DNA of 64,000 nt, taken from Chrysoporthe austroafricana (taxonomy: Eukaryota; Ascomycota; Sordariomycetes; Diaporthales; Cryphonectriaceae). The position numbers were made by a program, and so were the translations under genes. The stretch is from NCBI GenBank assembly GCA_001051155.2, contig JYIP02000006.1, positions 4,650,001 to 4,714,000 of the forward strand, in the 5' to 3' direction. Under the pieces are notes generated by a model. It made no database searches. It worked only from the letters and a program-made list of their open reading frames with translations, and was not told the origin of the DNA. Shown one piece after another: positions 10,740-22,419 of this stretch (its first letter is position 1; every line of letters begins with the position of its first letter).

Positions 10740-13700
10740 ACGATATAATGCATTATTGGATAATAGCATATAAAGAAATTTCATTTTGCTAAAAATCGTT
10801 AATAGGGAACGAATTCTTTAAACGCGGAAGAAGAATTCTTACAAGCTTAATACTATAGAAAGAAGATCAGTTATATATAACCAAAAGGTAATCGATAAGG
10901 AAACTGATTATTTACTTATTTCGATCCAAAGTTTTATAACGAATATTACTTTTGATATTACAGATATAGCATAGCATAAGTTGATTTTGAGAATATTTTG
11001 GCTTAAGAAGTATAATTTTCGAATTGATTGGATTATTAGCCAGATTTCATAGGAATAAGCCATACTTATTAAAAAAGTTGCAATTATTAATAAAGGAAAA
11101 AACTTAATTACTGAAAATAATATAAGAAAAACGCGCTCAAATAGGCTTATAAGTACCCTTAAGGCTGAAAGATAAGCTATAATATAGGGAAAGGTTACGG
11201 ATACTTTAAACCTTTAAATAAAAATTAAGAACGGACTAAGATTATAAATAACCCTTAACCGATAAAGATATAGTCAAATATAAAACAATACGAAAAAATA
11301 TAAATTATAGAATTATAAAGAAATATAGCTCCTATAATACAAATATACCAAAAGGCAGTTTGGCTTAGTACTTAACAGATACCCGAAACTGCTAGAAGCA
11401 CGAAAACCCCAGAAACGGGAAGCTAATAAAGAGAAATACGCATAATAGTACTTTATATTCTTGCAAATTGCAAAAGATAAAAAAGGACTAATACTAATAC
11501 TTGAGAATATACCAAAAGAGTATTACGAATTCAAGAAATTATAGCAAAAGAAGTTTGATACGGGATTACTAAAATATAGCCCATACGATTACAAGATCCC
11601 TTTAAAAGAAAGAATATAGCCAAAGTTTTTCTTTATTTACGGACTTAACGAAATAAAATTCGAAATGCTTAGAGAATATATTAACGAAAACTTAAAGCGA
11701 AACTATATACGACTATCGCAATTACTAGCAAGATACTTTATTTTATTCGTACCCAAAAAGAATAGGAAATTATAACTTTATATAGATTACTAATAGCTTA
11801 ATGATATTACTATCAAGAATCGATACTTATTGCCGCTAGCAAACGAAATAAAAGATCGATTAATTAAAGCTAAATAGTTCATTATATTTGATTTTAAAGA
11901 AGGATATTATTATATCAGAATTAAAGAAAACGATATTTGGAAAATAGCTTTCAGAATATATTACAGATATTTCGAATATATAATTATGCCTTTTAAGCTT
12001 ATAAATACGCTAATATCTTTCTAAGAAATGATTAATTACGTCTTATACGAATTTCTGGATATTATTATTATTATCTATTTTAATAATATTTTGATTTTCT
12101 CTAGAAATTTCGAAATATATAAGCAGTATATATAGGAAGTATTCTAAATATTGCAAGATAATAAACTCCTAATCGAACCAAGCAAATGCTATTTCTATTA
12201 ATAAAAAGTTAATTATTTAAGCTATACTATTAAGTTAGGATAAATTAGCATGCAATAAAATAAAATTAAAGCAATATAAGAATAGCTTATCCCGGGAAAT
12301 ATTAAAAATATTAAAGCATTCTTTGGATATGCTAATTTCTACTAATAATTCATCCGGGATTATAGCAAAATCGCATACTTTCTTATAGATTTTATAAAGA
12401 AAAACCAAAAATTCAGATAGATTTCAAAAATATAGGAAGTATTCGATAAAATCAAAAAACGAATTATATCAGAACCGATTCTTTATAAAACAAACTCAGA
12501 AAAACCCTTTATAATTGAAACCGATATATTAGATTACGTACTCGGCAAATAATTAGGCTAGAGAGACAATTAAGGATATTTCAGGATTATAAGCAATTTC
12601 TCAAAAAAATTAAATAGCCCAGAATTCAATTACGGCATTCCTAATAAAGAATTGATAGCAATCGTTAAAGCATTCGAAAAATAATAATAATACTTAATCG
12701 GAACCAAATACTAAATCATAATGCATTCGGATTACAAGAACCTTATAATATTCATAATTACCAAAGTCTTGAATAAATGACAGATCAGATAGGCAGAATT
12801 CCTTTCGCAATTCGATTTGAAAATTGTCTATTGCAAAAGATCCGAAAATAGCAAAGCAAATGCATTTAATAGACGATCAGATTATCAAGACTCAGAGCCA
12901 AAAGAATTCCAAAATATTTTCAAACAAAATAAAAATAGCAGTCTTATAAATAAAATAAGAGAACTCAATACGATTATCAAAATTAATAGCAAATAAAGAA
13001 AGCCGGAAAATATAATTATTAAGGAATAAAACGAATATATTAGAACTATATATAGCGTATTAGTATATAGCTATTAAGGGATTAAAGCTATTTACGAAAG
13101 GATTAAGAAATACTAGAACTTATTAGGATTCCGATAAAGAATTAAAAACGTTTTATAGGAATGCAATAGCTATAAGAAAAATAAGATCGAATATTATAAG
13201 CCCTATAGACTATTCCAATTATTCCCTATTCTAAAAACGGTTTAGCAATCTATTAGCTGGGATTTCATTACCAAGCTACTTTTCTTACGAAAACTCTTAA
13301 CTAAAATGCAGTATAACAGCATTCTAGTAATAGTTTGCAAACTAAGCAAGTATGCTTATTTCTTATTTTATAAAGAAAGCAGTATAACGGAAGATCTCGT
13401 ATATACGTTTTTCAAAACAATTATAGCCAATTATAATATGCTTAAAGAAATTATTTCCGATAGAAATAGAAAGTTTATATCAAATTTCTGGACTTTATTT
13501 ATAAAATTATTCGGAATATAATAAAAAATATCTATAGCATTTCACTCGCAAATAAATAAACAAATAGAATAAATAAACCAGATTATCAAATAATATTTGC
13601 AATACTATATAAATTACGAATAAAATAACTGGGTAAAGCTATTATTACTGGCATAATTCGTATATAATAATGCAAATACGAATACAATAAAGAAATTATT

Positions 13701-14290
13701 ATTCTATATACTTTATAGCTATAATTCGATAGCTTATTATAACGAAATACTAAAAGCAAATGCGGAAATTACGGAAAGACAAATCAGAAAGATCAAAAAA
13801 ATCCAGAAAGAATTTTAGAAAAAACTGAAATTTATATAAGAAAGAATAACGAAATACGCTAATGCTAAAAGGATTAAAGAACTGACTTTATAGGAAAGAG
13901 ATAAAATTTATCTTATTCGACAGAAAGAATATATTAGAATAATAAGACTTTCTTACTTATTAGATTATAAGAAATTAAAACTATTCAAAATCTTAAGAAA
14001 AATCTCAAATATCAATTTCGAACTTGCATTACTTTATAAAATAAGAATTTATCCGGTATTTTACATTTTATTTCTCGAACTAGCATTAATATCGATTAAA
14101 ACAAATAAAATTATCCAGATTGAAAGTAACGAACCAGAATACGAAATCGAATGAATCCTTAAGCATTACAGACCAAATTATAATTCTGAATACCTTATTA
14201 AATAGAAAAATTACTTAGCAAGCGAAAACTTATAGGAACTAAAAAATAACTTACGAAATGCATTCTAAGCATTAGCAAACTACTTAAATA
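10740..14290 (+). pseudogene. Gypsy copy 1 pol remnant (PR-RT-RH-IN-chromodomain)
   Basis: Domains can be followed through many stops. A retropepsin-like region (about 10.8-11.1 kb) ends in ILRIFWLKKYN. RT (about 11.6-12.4 kb) includes IIFDFKEGYYYIR and a catalytic motif reading YFNNIL, where Asp residues are expected. RNase H is at about 12.5-12.85 kb. Integrase (about 13.0-13.8 kb) includes KEIISDRNRKF. At about 14.12-14.25 kb a chromodomain-like EPEYEIERILKHYRP marks the chromovirus lineage. Frame continuity is destroyed by in-frame TAA/TAG. Confidence 0.85.
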
Positions 14291-14349
14291 AGCAATAACG
14301 AAAAAAGGCTAATAATTAAAAGGATAATAAATCGGAAAGGCTTACCGGT

Positions 14350-14998
14350 TAACCGGAAAGATAATTAATACCGGAAGAACTAGCTATATTTTCAAACCCA
14401 GTTTCCAGATTAGTAACGGATCAGTTAATATCGGGGCTAAATTGCTATAAAATAGCATCCAGATCAAAACCTTTAGGAAAAGGACTTTCAAAGACCAGAA
14501 TTTCCGTAATATAACGCTCTGTTTCGGCAATATAATATTCCTTTTCAGCCTTTTCGGCTTCTATACGTTCCAGTTCTTCTATATCCGTAATACCCTAGCG
14601 AATAGTACGCATTATTTTCTCAAACCATATGCGTTTCTGTTTTCGCAAACGCTCAATTTCCAGAATAGTATCGCGCAATCGCTTTTCGGCCGATTCAAAA
14701 CAGTTTTCGAAATGCTAATATTGAATGCCGATCTTCCGGATCTCGGCAGCAAAAAAGCCTTGCATATCGCAGCAAGAACGCCCTAACCGGACATATTTAG
14801 CATACCGAAAAGAATCAAAAGGCGAAACCTGGCATATCGCGATACTATAACCTTCGCAAAAAGAATAAGAAAGCATCTCTATAGCATTCCGGAAAATGAG
14901 AAATAGCAAAGAATCTTTCTTTTTAATTCTCTCGGAACGGGATAACAAGCGAGTTCTAATAACCTTGGGAAGCATCCTAATTAGGAAAGCACGAGAAT
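14350..14998 (-). pseudogene. Antisense accessory ORF of gypsy copy 1
   Basis: Between integrase and the 3' LTR the minus strand carries a longer frame, interrupted by few stops. A Cys-containing segment (SCCDMQGFFAAEIRK) is followed by a coiled-coil-like, Glu/Arg/Leu-rich stretch (RLRDTILEIERLRKQKR, EELERIEAEKAEKE) and an acidic tail. I recognise this architecture (short Cys cluster, then RLRKQ coiled coil) as a class of hypothetical proteins common in filamentous ascomycetes. Their function is unknown to me. An equivalent ORF sits at the same place in copy 2. Confidence 0.6.
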
Positions 14999-15063
14999 AT
15001 ATATAGGAATAGGGTCCATTTACGAAAAGATTTTCGAGACGAAAACTTACAAGAAAAGGATAA

Positions 15064-15563
15064 TATTATAAACTAGCAAATAGTTCGGACCTTATAAACG
15101 AATCGAAATAAAGAAGAACCAGGCATGCCAAGAACTAACTATTATAATTATATAATCAGGGTTAAAGTTAGTTTTACCAATAAGGATAAATAGCTATGGA
15201 TATGAATTATCCAGAAGAAATAGCAAAAATGGATAGCTATAGATATGAATTATTCAGAAGAAACGGCAAAGATAGATAGCTATGGATATAAATTATCCAG
15301 AAATATCCCTTAAGAAAGCATAATAACGGGAAGAGGATATAAGGATAGGGTATTCCCCCGAATAGATAGACCATTAGAGAATTTTCCAGTTATCAATCTA
15401 AGTATCAATTGGACCTTACTATTGATAGCCGCATTGGCTTATGAATATTGCGATACTTAGTAAACCCGTCCTGAAGCTTAAGGCCGTATTTGGTATCGCT
15501 CTTATTAGCATAAACCCTTTGACTCTACAGTATATCTTAGGATTTGCTGCAGCGTTCATAACA
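15064..15563 (+). repeat. 3' LTR of gypsy copy 1
   Basis: The 500-bp partner of 8086-8585, without indels between them, ending TTCATAACA and followed by the target copy ATTGC. Most differences from the 5' LTR are C/T or G/A. The host P450 frame now runs about eight codons into this LTR before meeting TAA. Confidence 0.9.
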
Positions 15564-15568
15564 ATTGC

Positions 15569-17472
15569 GTGCCTGCAGGGGCGGACCCACAGTCGTTGGA
15601 CGACCGCCTACATCTGCTGCCAGCTCAAAATCAAAGAGTGCGAAAAAGTAGGCCATGATCAAAGTGATCTCCAATTTCGCAAAGCGAGTTCCCACTAGTG
15701 TTTCTAGTTTAGCTTATTAATTATCACGAGGGCTGTTAGGCATGAAAACGCGCGGAGGAATAGTAAAGCAAATGCTAGCTCTACTTACAACACGGGTGTC
15801 TCCCAACGCCCCAACCTATAAAAGCATACGGGACCTTTTTATCCTCGGCACGATCGGCCTCATATCGGCTTGGATCGAAGCGCAATGGCTCGGTATAGAT
15901 ATCCGAATTGAAGTGAGCTAGATCAATCAGGAATGTCGCGTAGGATCCGTCCGGAATAACCTCGACGTTATTACCCTTCTTGTCTTTCTCGAGAAGAACG
16001 TCGCTGCCGGTATCGTTCTTGCGCACAGGAGCTCCACGGGTTGTCAAACGCACACTCTCTCGAAGACAAAGATCAACAAGGAGTGGAAATTCTGCTTGCC
16101 AGACGTCGAGGGAAAGCGTATCTAATACGTCTGCCGGCTTTTGGCCTGGAAAGCTACGGTGCCGTGAAATCACTTCGTCAACCTCGGCGACCGCCAGTTT
16201 CTTCCACTCAGGCGTCATGCTGAGGAAGATAGGCAACCAAGCAGCGTTAATACCAGTGTTTACTTAGCCGCCGAAAAGCGCGTTGATAACAAACTGCGTG
16301 AGAAGAATTTGTTGTGTCAGCAGGTCACTGAGCATATCCTGGTCAAGAAAGAATAAAACAAGACAGCATTGAACTTTTGAGAACGAATGGTATCTGGATG
16401 GAAAGAAAAGCTATTACTTACACCTGTAATATCTTTGACGCTACCCCCCGACTCTATTAGAAATTGGAAAGCATCTTTGCATTCCAGTCCTGTCCGCTTC
16501 CGTTGCTCCAGAATACGATGAAACACGCGATACAGTCGAAAGCCATCCCACATACGAAGGTAGTGTCCAGGCGTGGGAAACCATGGAATATAAACTTTGG
16601 CCGTGGAATTGCGCTGCTCAAGGTCATGGAAAACGCTTAGCGTGTAGTCGCCAAGGGCACGATCCTCAGCCACCTCCTGCGCACCAACTGTGCGTATCGT
16701 CATTTGGTAGACAAGTCGATAGAGCACTGTAAATTTGATAGTTTCCACTATCAGTATCGAGTTATGCTTTGTCGTGTTGCCCGCTTGGTTTGGATAGATC
16801 ACAATCGCCAATGTCCTAGGAGAACAAACGCGTACGCCAAAACAGATTAAACACCGTCGAAAGGAACCTTACTTAACCAAAGGTAGACGTAGATTCCCGG
16901 GTGCCAATTATGGGCTAGTCACCCTTTGTATATAAGCTGGACTGATGAATGTTTGAAGATGTACATACCATCGAAGGGATTCATGACGCGCCATCCCATC
17001 TCATTGACTAAGTCGGAGGCAAGGAGATTTTCACACATTGCCCGCGCATCGCCAGTCAGCAGATCAAGATTCCGAACAAAATTTTCGCGTTTCAACAAGG
17101 TGGTCATGTTTTTGACGAAGAAGGCACCGAAGCGTTCCACGTCGCCCTTTGTCAAAGGTAAACATGTTAAAATCTCAGCAGTGCTAGATTGGATATTGTT
17201 ATGAGCATAAGTCATTATCCAAAATCAGTCAACGAAGTTTGTTAGTCAGAATGCAGGACTTACCCTACCATGAGACTCATATCCTTGTTTTCGAAAAATC
17301 TCCTTCTAGACTCTGCTGAAGCACCTAGGCCAACAACATGCTTCTTCCCAAGAAAGAAGCTGAAATTCCCGGATCCTGATCCTGAAAGTGTGTTGGCTGT
17401 GGTTGCCTCAAGTATCATGTCAGAGCGATGAGTGAAGAAGCGCAGCGCGCCCAGAAAAGGCCAGTGAGCAGG
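15569..17472 (-). pseudogene. Cytochrome P450 monooxygenase, split by gypsy copy 1 and carrying a nonsense codon
   Basis: A minus-strand P450. Exons inferred from splice sites: from 17472 down to 17264 (starts PAHWPFLGALRFF), 17183-16969, 16726-16424, 16338-15789 and 15694-15569, then the fragment 8085-8012. Motifs: NPFD, YRLVYQMTIRTVGA, an I-helix-type segment near 16270-16330, ExxR as LRESVRL, PERF-type FDPSRYE, and a heme loop GWGVGRHPC with Cys at 15790-15792, completed over an intron (15695-15788) as LGTRFAKLE. The first exon upstream of about 17.5 kb is unresolved; the frame meets TAG just before PAHW, which may be an intron acceptor. TAA at 16264-16266 falls between INALFGG and VNTGINAAW, where Gln is likely. 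The segments total about 490 residues. It resembles fungal P450s related to the CYP7/8/51 group, though the subfamily is uncertain. Confidence 0.85.
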
Positions 17473-17904
17473 CTAAAATCTGACCCTCTTGCGCTCGTTC
17501 GGCCGAGGTAGAGCCAGATGATACCGTCTCTAGTGATCATGGAGGCCTTTTCGTTTTACCACCCTTCACGTTGTCTTACCACCGAGATCATCTTTACCTC
17601 ATCGACAGATATACTTTATGCAGGTCAAAGTACCGGCATAAGTACAACCTCTCGTATGAAATATTCGACATCTACTTCTCTGTATTTTACGGAAGATCAA
17701 TTGGCCAAATTAGAATTACTGTGAGAACATTTGAACGGATTAATGACAGACTAATGAATGGGCGAGTTTCACATCAAACTCGTATTTCCTTATCTATAGT
17801 TGCGTAGTTGCACATGTGCCCTCCCTGATTCTTCTTTACTTCCACGCGCAATTCCTAGCTATCTCACTGCGTTTAAGTCAACACTGCGGGTGAACCGAGA
17901 GAAT

Positions 17905-19425
17905 TCAAGACCAAACATGTGCCTGAGTACTGGGCTGGAGGGTCGTTCCAGCACGTTTTGGAAGGCCGTTCTCGCCAAGTTCAATGAAAGGGTGTTCGAA
18001 TTCAGTGCTACGGCTCTGTTTCCTGGCCAATGTAACGGAGGACTGGCCGTTTCGAGTGTGACTTGAGCTTCCCCTAGAAGTGAGCAACCGTTTCCGAATA
18101 GTGGCTGTGGTGCTATTGAGATACACTTTCGAACGGGTATAGAACGTTGGAAAGCAGGAAACGCAAGCTACAAGATTCCAATGTTGATCTCAACGGAGCT
18201 GTAGAAAAATACTTAGTAAGAAAGACTCGGATAGTGGTTGGGTACTGCCTTGCTACTGACGTATATACGGAAGTTGTTGCCTGTACCCAAAACACGTCAG
18301 AAGTCTTGTAATTGAGCGCAAAGCTAATCAATCGAGCCAGACTTGCGGCACACGCACTGTGATGTCTCGTTAAAAATACTGTTAAACATCATCTAAAAAC
18401 CATGTCGAAGTGAGAAGTGTTGGGGACGGTTTCTCGTGACCGAGTAAGGGACACTCACGCGAGGCCTGCTGCAAATACGGCACCAAGGCCTATCTTTTGC
18501 TTAAGACGAAGTTGCAATTTTGCGAGAAGGGGAAAGGGCAAGCAAAGAAGCAAAAAGTCTGATGCGGCACCGAATGATCCGTTGACCAAAACAATTGGTC
18601 CACTGTAGGTCGTGCAGAATGCAGTTGCCGCAGCTGCGACGCCTGTGCATTTTTTGATGGAACCTATACCCAGACCGAGCATAGCTATATAGAATAGAGC
18701 CATAACGATTGAAATTGAATGAATGACAATTCGCAGCGTTCGGTTAACGCTAAAGATGCGGAAGTAGAGTAACAGAATACAGAGTTTTGCGAAGAAGATT
18801 GTGATAGGGTAGGTGACGCCGTTCGCTGACATGAGCTGCACTCTTGTGAGCGGATATCGATCAATAGAAAAATATTCAAATAGTTTATTACCTGAACATT
18901 GGTCTGCTTGACTAGCCATGCCGCAGGGATATCCCAAAGATGCCTGCCAAACCCTACTTTAACCACTGAGAGAGGCAAAGACAGGTAGGTAAGCAACATT
19001 GCAGCATGGAATTCCCTCATCAGAAAGAACAAGGGAGATGACTTACTTTGGGTATATAGAATTGTATGAGATAGTGACCCTAGCTGTGAAAGAATTTATC
19101 AGTACAACCCTCTTAGGTATATCAGGGTCCTCTAATACTAACAGCAGCAACACCGCATGCAGCTAAGTCTGTGTCAGTCTCTGGCAGTCAGTCAAGAAAG
19201 GAAGATAGTACACGACTTACCATCGTCCCAACCCCAGGTTTTGGTGGCTTTAGCACGAACGAAGGCTCGCACAAGGATGGCAAGAAGCATCAAAGACACA
19301 AAGATAGCGTCAACGATGGTCAGCGTCTGGGCTTTGTTTGGAGGATCCACCAGGTTTGATGTCTGTCCCGCCGGAGGTGCTGCTGCCGGGATGTGGTCGA
19401 GATAGTCCGCGCCGCTGGAAGTCAT
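17905..19425 (-). pseudogene. Fungal rhodopsin-like (SAT4-type) 7-TM membrane protein, probably broken
   Basis: A minus-strand gene in several exons. ATG at 19425 begins an N-terminal exon ending AKATKTWGWDD, the hallmark TM1-TM2 region, with a donor at about 19211. A short exon with KVGFGRHLWDIP follows, then a main exon (about 18840-18458) with ITIFFAKLCILLLYFRIF, three hydrophobic segments and LPFPLLAKLQLRLKQK. After that come ISFALNYKTSDVFWVQATTSVYT and VEINIGIL, the usual TM6-TM7 region. A stop or indel after VEINIGIL (about 18160) and a frame change into the hydrophilic tail (17905-18126) suggest decay. These proteins are widespread in ascomycetes and of unclear function. A paralogue lies at 59420-60700. 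Confidence 0.65.
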
Positions 19426-21028
19426 AATGAAGTACTTGATTTAGAATCGAGAATGTTAAATCTTAAGCATGAGCAACGATGTGAAAGATGTATTCTGGGT
19501 GCAAGTATGAAATGCCGTAAAGAATGGGAGAAAAGTCAGGCTGGCCACTGGCACGATCCGGTCAAATACTGAGACCGCTCTGAAGCAGTTGCGAATCCAT
19601 ATGTGGGAATGTGGTAGAGATAGAGCCTGGCTTTACACTTCAAGCCTCGCCGGCAGTATGGCTGGTCAGAACTTAGCTCTTTGTGAGGCGGCCGCGGAGT
19701 CGTTACTGGTAATTCATTTCAGCTTCTTCATTCCTTACGAGCCGTCAGCATATGCCACCCCCCCCCCCAACGGCGCTGCCCAATAAGAGCTTAGCCGTCC
19801 TTGCCGTCGACGGAGATTCAAAGCCAGCTAGCAGCTGCATGTCAGATATGTAAACATGTTGCATTTGGGTTCGCAACCAGCCAACGGAGAGTGGGAGCCA
19901 TGGCCGTATTAGGAAGACACACGAACCAACGGACGAGTTCAGCTATGTGTAAATTTTGATATCTTGTGTGTTGGCAAAATGCAAATGCAATGCAACCCGT
20001 TGGTGACGCCTGAGTCAGGTAATGATTAGAGCACTGCGCGCGGGGCTTATCGTAATTTTTGTACCGTGCAGCATTTGAATACAACCCTGACAAGACAGCA
20101 TCCATCCTTGTTGTGGCATTGAAGTCTGTCAATTCGTTACGGGCATGTTGTTCAGCTGTGGCAAAGCATAGCGGCCTGCGCGCGGTGTCTCATTGCATAT
20201 AGCACCGTACCGCGAAAATATCAACTGCTGAGCTTCGTTGCTTAGCATCTGGTCAGGCAAGATAGAGAAAAGAACGCGATATATTATTGCCTCTCCCGTG
20301 CATGGGAAGGCCGAAGCTAAAGGTCTGTCTACTCATAGGTTTGAGAATGGGGGGGGGGTGCATTCCCTAATGCTAATGCCCTGCACTACCCACCACAACA
20401 CCCCCAAAGTAGAAGTGGTAATAAATTCATTATATGGGTAGGTACACCTTTAATAATAAAAATTAAAAAGTAAACTTTAGAAAGTATATAAATAGGATAT
20501 TAAATTAAACTTTCTGATATACCGGTCTTTTTATTAATTTAACTATATCGTTTTATAAATTGGTCAGATTATCATATTGCTTAGTCGTGAACAGAATCGG
20601 CCCCAACTAAAGACTTTTGTGAGCTACCACCACGGCACGGTGATTACTACGTAGCATTAAGCTAGCTATCTTGAGGGTCGGGATTTGCGGGGTGGCGCCA
20701 CATGTTTTAGGCCCCCCGGGGCTTCCCCGGAGAGATGATCAAGCTAGAACAACTCGTGCAACACCCCTCACCAACAGCACCCTGCAGGTCTCAGGTTGAC
20801 CTGCTGCTGCTGTGTGGACGGTCGGAATGCGGTGAAAAGGGGCAACCATCTGCAGGCCCAGCAAAGCTGGCAGCCTTATTCGAAACACTCGTATTACTAC
20901 CTCTCGAGAACTCGATTCCCCATCTTCAACCGCACCACATCATCTCAGACCATCTCGCGCCCTCCTGCAACGCCCATTGACCTCTTCTCTCTCGGTGACC
21001 TCCCAGCTTCTCCGTCTTTTCACCCGTC
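19426..21028. other. Intergenic between two divergent genes, with a dispersed repeat
   Basis: No gene is recognised. It includes a dispersed repeat (listed separately), a C-run at about 19759-19768, and an AT-rich patch at about 20440-20580. The stretch just before 21029 is pyrimidine-rich (TCTTCTCTCTC and similar), as in fungal 5' leaders. Confidence 0.4.
20243..20399 (+). repeat. Dispersed repeat, copy A
   Basis: It begins TAGCATCTGGTCAGGCA, shares AAAGAACGCGATAT and AGGTC-TCTACT-ATAGGTT, contains a run of G, and ends CTGCACTACCCACCACAA. A second copy in the same orientation lies at 49988-50146. The copies differ mainly by substitutions and by the length of the G run. No coding or terminal-inverted-repeat structure is evident. 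Confidence 0.75.
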
Positions 21029-22125
21029 ATGGCAGATATTAGCGGCGCTGGTAGCGCTGAAGATGCCCTGTCCCTCAGTCCCGCCCTCGTTACTGGTGGC
21101 TGTGGTTTCATCGGCTACCACATCGTCGCTCAGATTCTCAAGGATGAACCAGACTGCCAAGTCCACGTTATCGACATCAATACCCAGCGCAACCGCATTC
21201 CTGGTGTCGAATACTACCACTGTGATATCGCAAATCTTTCTCACGTCGAACAAGTCCTGGCGCAAACCCGGCCCAAGACCATCTTCCACGTTGCATGTCC
21301 TGAGTCTACAGTTCAACAGCCTGCCAAATTCAAACTGGTCAATGTTACGGGTGCTCACAATCTGCTTGTTTCGGCAAAAAAGGTTCAGACAGTCCGGGCA
21401 TTCATCAACACTTCCACCTCGTCTGTGATCCACGATAATCGTTCCGATCTGGTCATGGCTGACGAGAGCCTGCCCGTCCTTCAATATCCAGCCCAGAAGC
21501 GGGTTATACCCTGACTAAGGCGGAAGCCGAAGCCGAGATCCTTGCTGCTAACCGCAAAAACGGTGATGCTTCGATGCTTACTGTTTCCATGCGGCCTGCA
21601 ACAGTCTTCGGAGAGCGTGATACTATCACCTTTGGCAAGATCGTGGCGAATGCTCGAAAGGGGAATGGCAAAGTACAATTTGGCCCGGGAAAAAACGTAT
21701 ATGACTTTGTCTATGCGTCCAACTGTGCCGACGCTCATATTCTTGCTGCGAAAGCTCTTCTACGCGCATACGGCAAACCCCCTCCAGCTCCTGATATGCG
21801 TGTAGATGGAGAGAGCTTCAACATCACGAATGAGGAGCCTGTACCGTTCTGGGACTTTCAGCGAGCAATTGCAGCTTCTGTAGGCTTGCCGGTAAAGCCG
21901 GAAGAGATTAAGATCATCCCCATCTGGGTTGCTTATCTTATGGCGACGATTGCTGAGTGGTTTACTTGGATTCGCTCCTTCGGCAGGGACCAGGCGATCA
22001 TAACTCGGGAAACCGTTCGTCTGACTGTTATTGAGCGCACTTTGAGCGGAGAGAAGATTAAGAAAGTGCTGGGCTACAAGCCGAAAATCACTATAGATGA
22101 AGGGCTGGCGAAAACGGGCAAATGG
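21029..22125 (+). pseudogene. Erg26-like sterol 4-alpha-carboxylate 3-dehydrogenase (decarboxylating) paralogue; frameshifted and 3'-truncated by a copia element
   Basis: An NAD(P)-dependent short-chain dehydrogenase of the 3-beta-HSD/Erg26 family. From ATG 21029 it has the Rossmann motif TGGCGFIGYHIV, then EYYHCDI, FHVACPES and FINTSTSSVI. The frame is lost at about 21495-21505, where a one-base loss would explain why the first frame ends QKRVIP-stop at 21514 while the next frame reads AGYTLTKAEAE, carrying the YxxxK catalytic pair. It continues with MRPATVFGERD, VYDFVYASNCADAH and FNITNEEPVPFWDF. At 22125, after GKW, a copia LTR interrupts it. The current frame adds nine LTR-encoded residues and stops at 22153-22155. 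The original last codons lie at 37547-37596. In fungi such paralogues can serve C-4 demethylation of triterpenoids; no cyclase is present here, so the substrate is unknown. Confidence 0.88.
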
Positions 22126-22296
22126 TATGGAAAAGTGGAGCAACCAGCACCCTAACCCTGGCATTTCTGTGCTCTATATATTTCTGGCTGAGCACTATAC
22201 AGTCATTTTCACTCTTTTTTGTAGAAGACAGATTTCTATCTCAATATACTCATTTATTCTTTCCTATGCTCGATATTAAATGCCTGTTTCGCTATA
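22126..22296 (+). repeat. 5' LTR of the copia element
   Basis: 171 bp, beginning TATGGAAAAG and ending CGCTATA. The 3' copy ends CGCCACA, so the CA end is preserved there and mutated here. Differences between the copies are mostly C/T or G/A. Confidence 0.88.
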
Positions 22297-22419
22297 ATTA
22301 TAAGCCCGGTTCGTACTAAAAGACTTTATCTTCCCCTTATCTATTAAAACAATACCTAATCGATCGCTTTACTTTTATCTTATTCGTCCAGTCCCTCTTT
22401 TTGTTCTTTATACGCTCGC

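Larger units (their letters stand above)
8086..15563 (+). mobile_element. Ty3/gypsy LTR retrotransposon (chromovirus), complete but RIP-degraded, copy 1
   Basis: Two 500-bp direct repeats (8086-8585 and 15064-15563) align without gaps and bound an AT-saturated interior. Five-base target duplications, ATTGC, lie at 8081-8085 and 15564-15568. The order on the plus strand is gag, protease, reverse transcriptase, RNase H, integrase with C-terminal chromodomain, then an antisense ORF before the 3' LTR. Every frame is riddled with TAA/TAG, and conserved residues are changed in the way C to T / G to A mutation predicts. The element lies inside the final exon of a P450 gene. It is related to copy 2 (23580-30944) and to the solo LTR at 49076-49521. 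Not autonomous in its present state. Confidence 0.95.
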
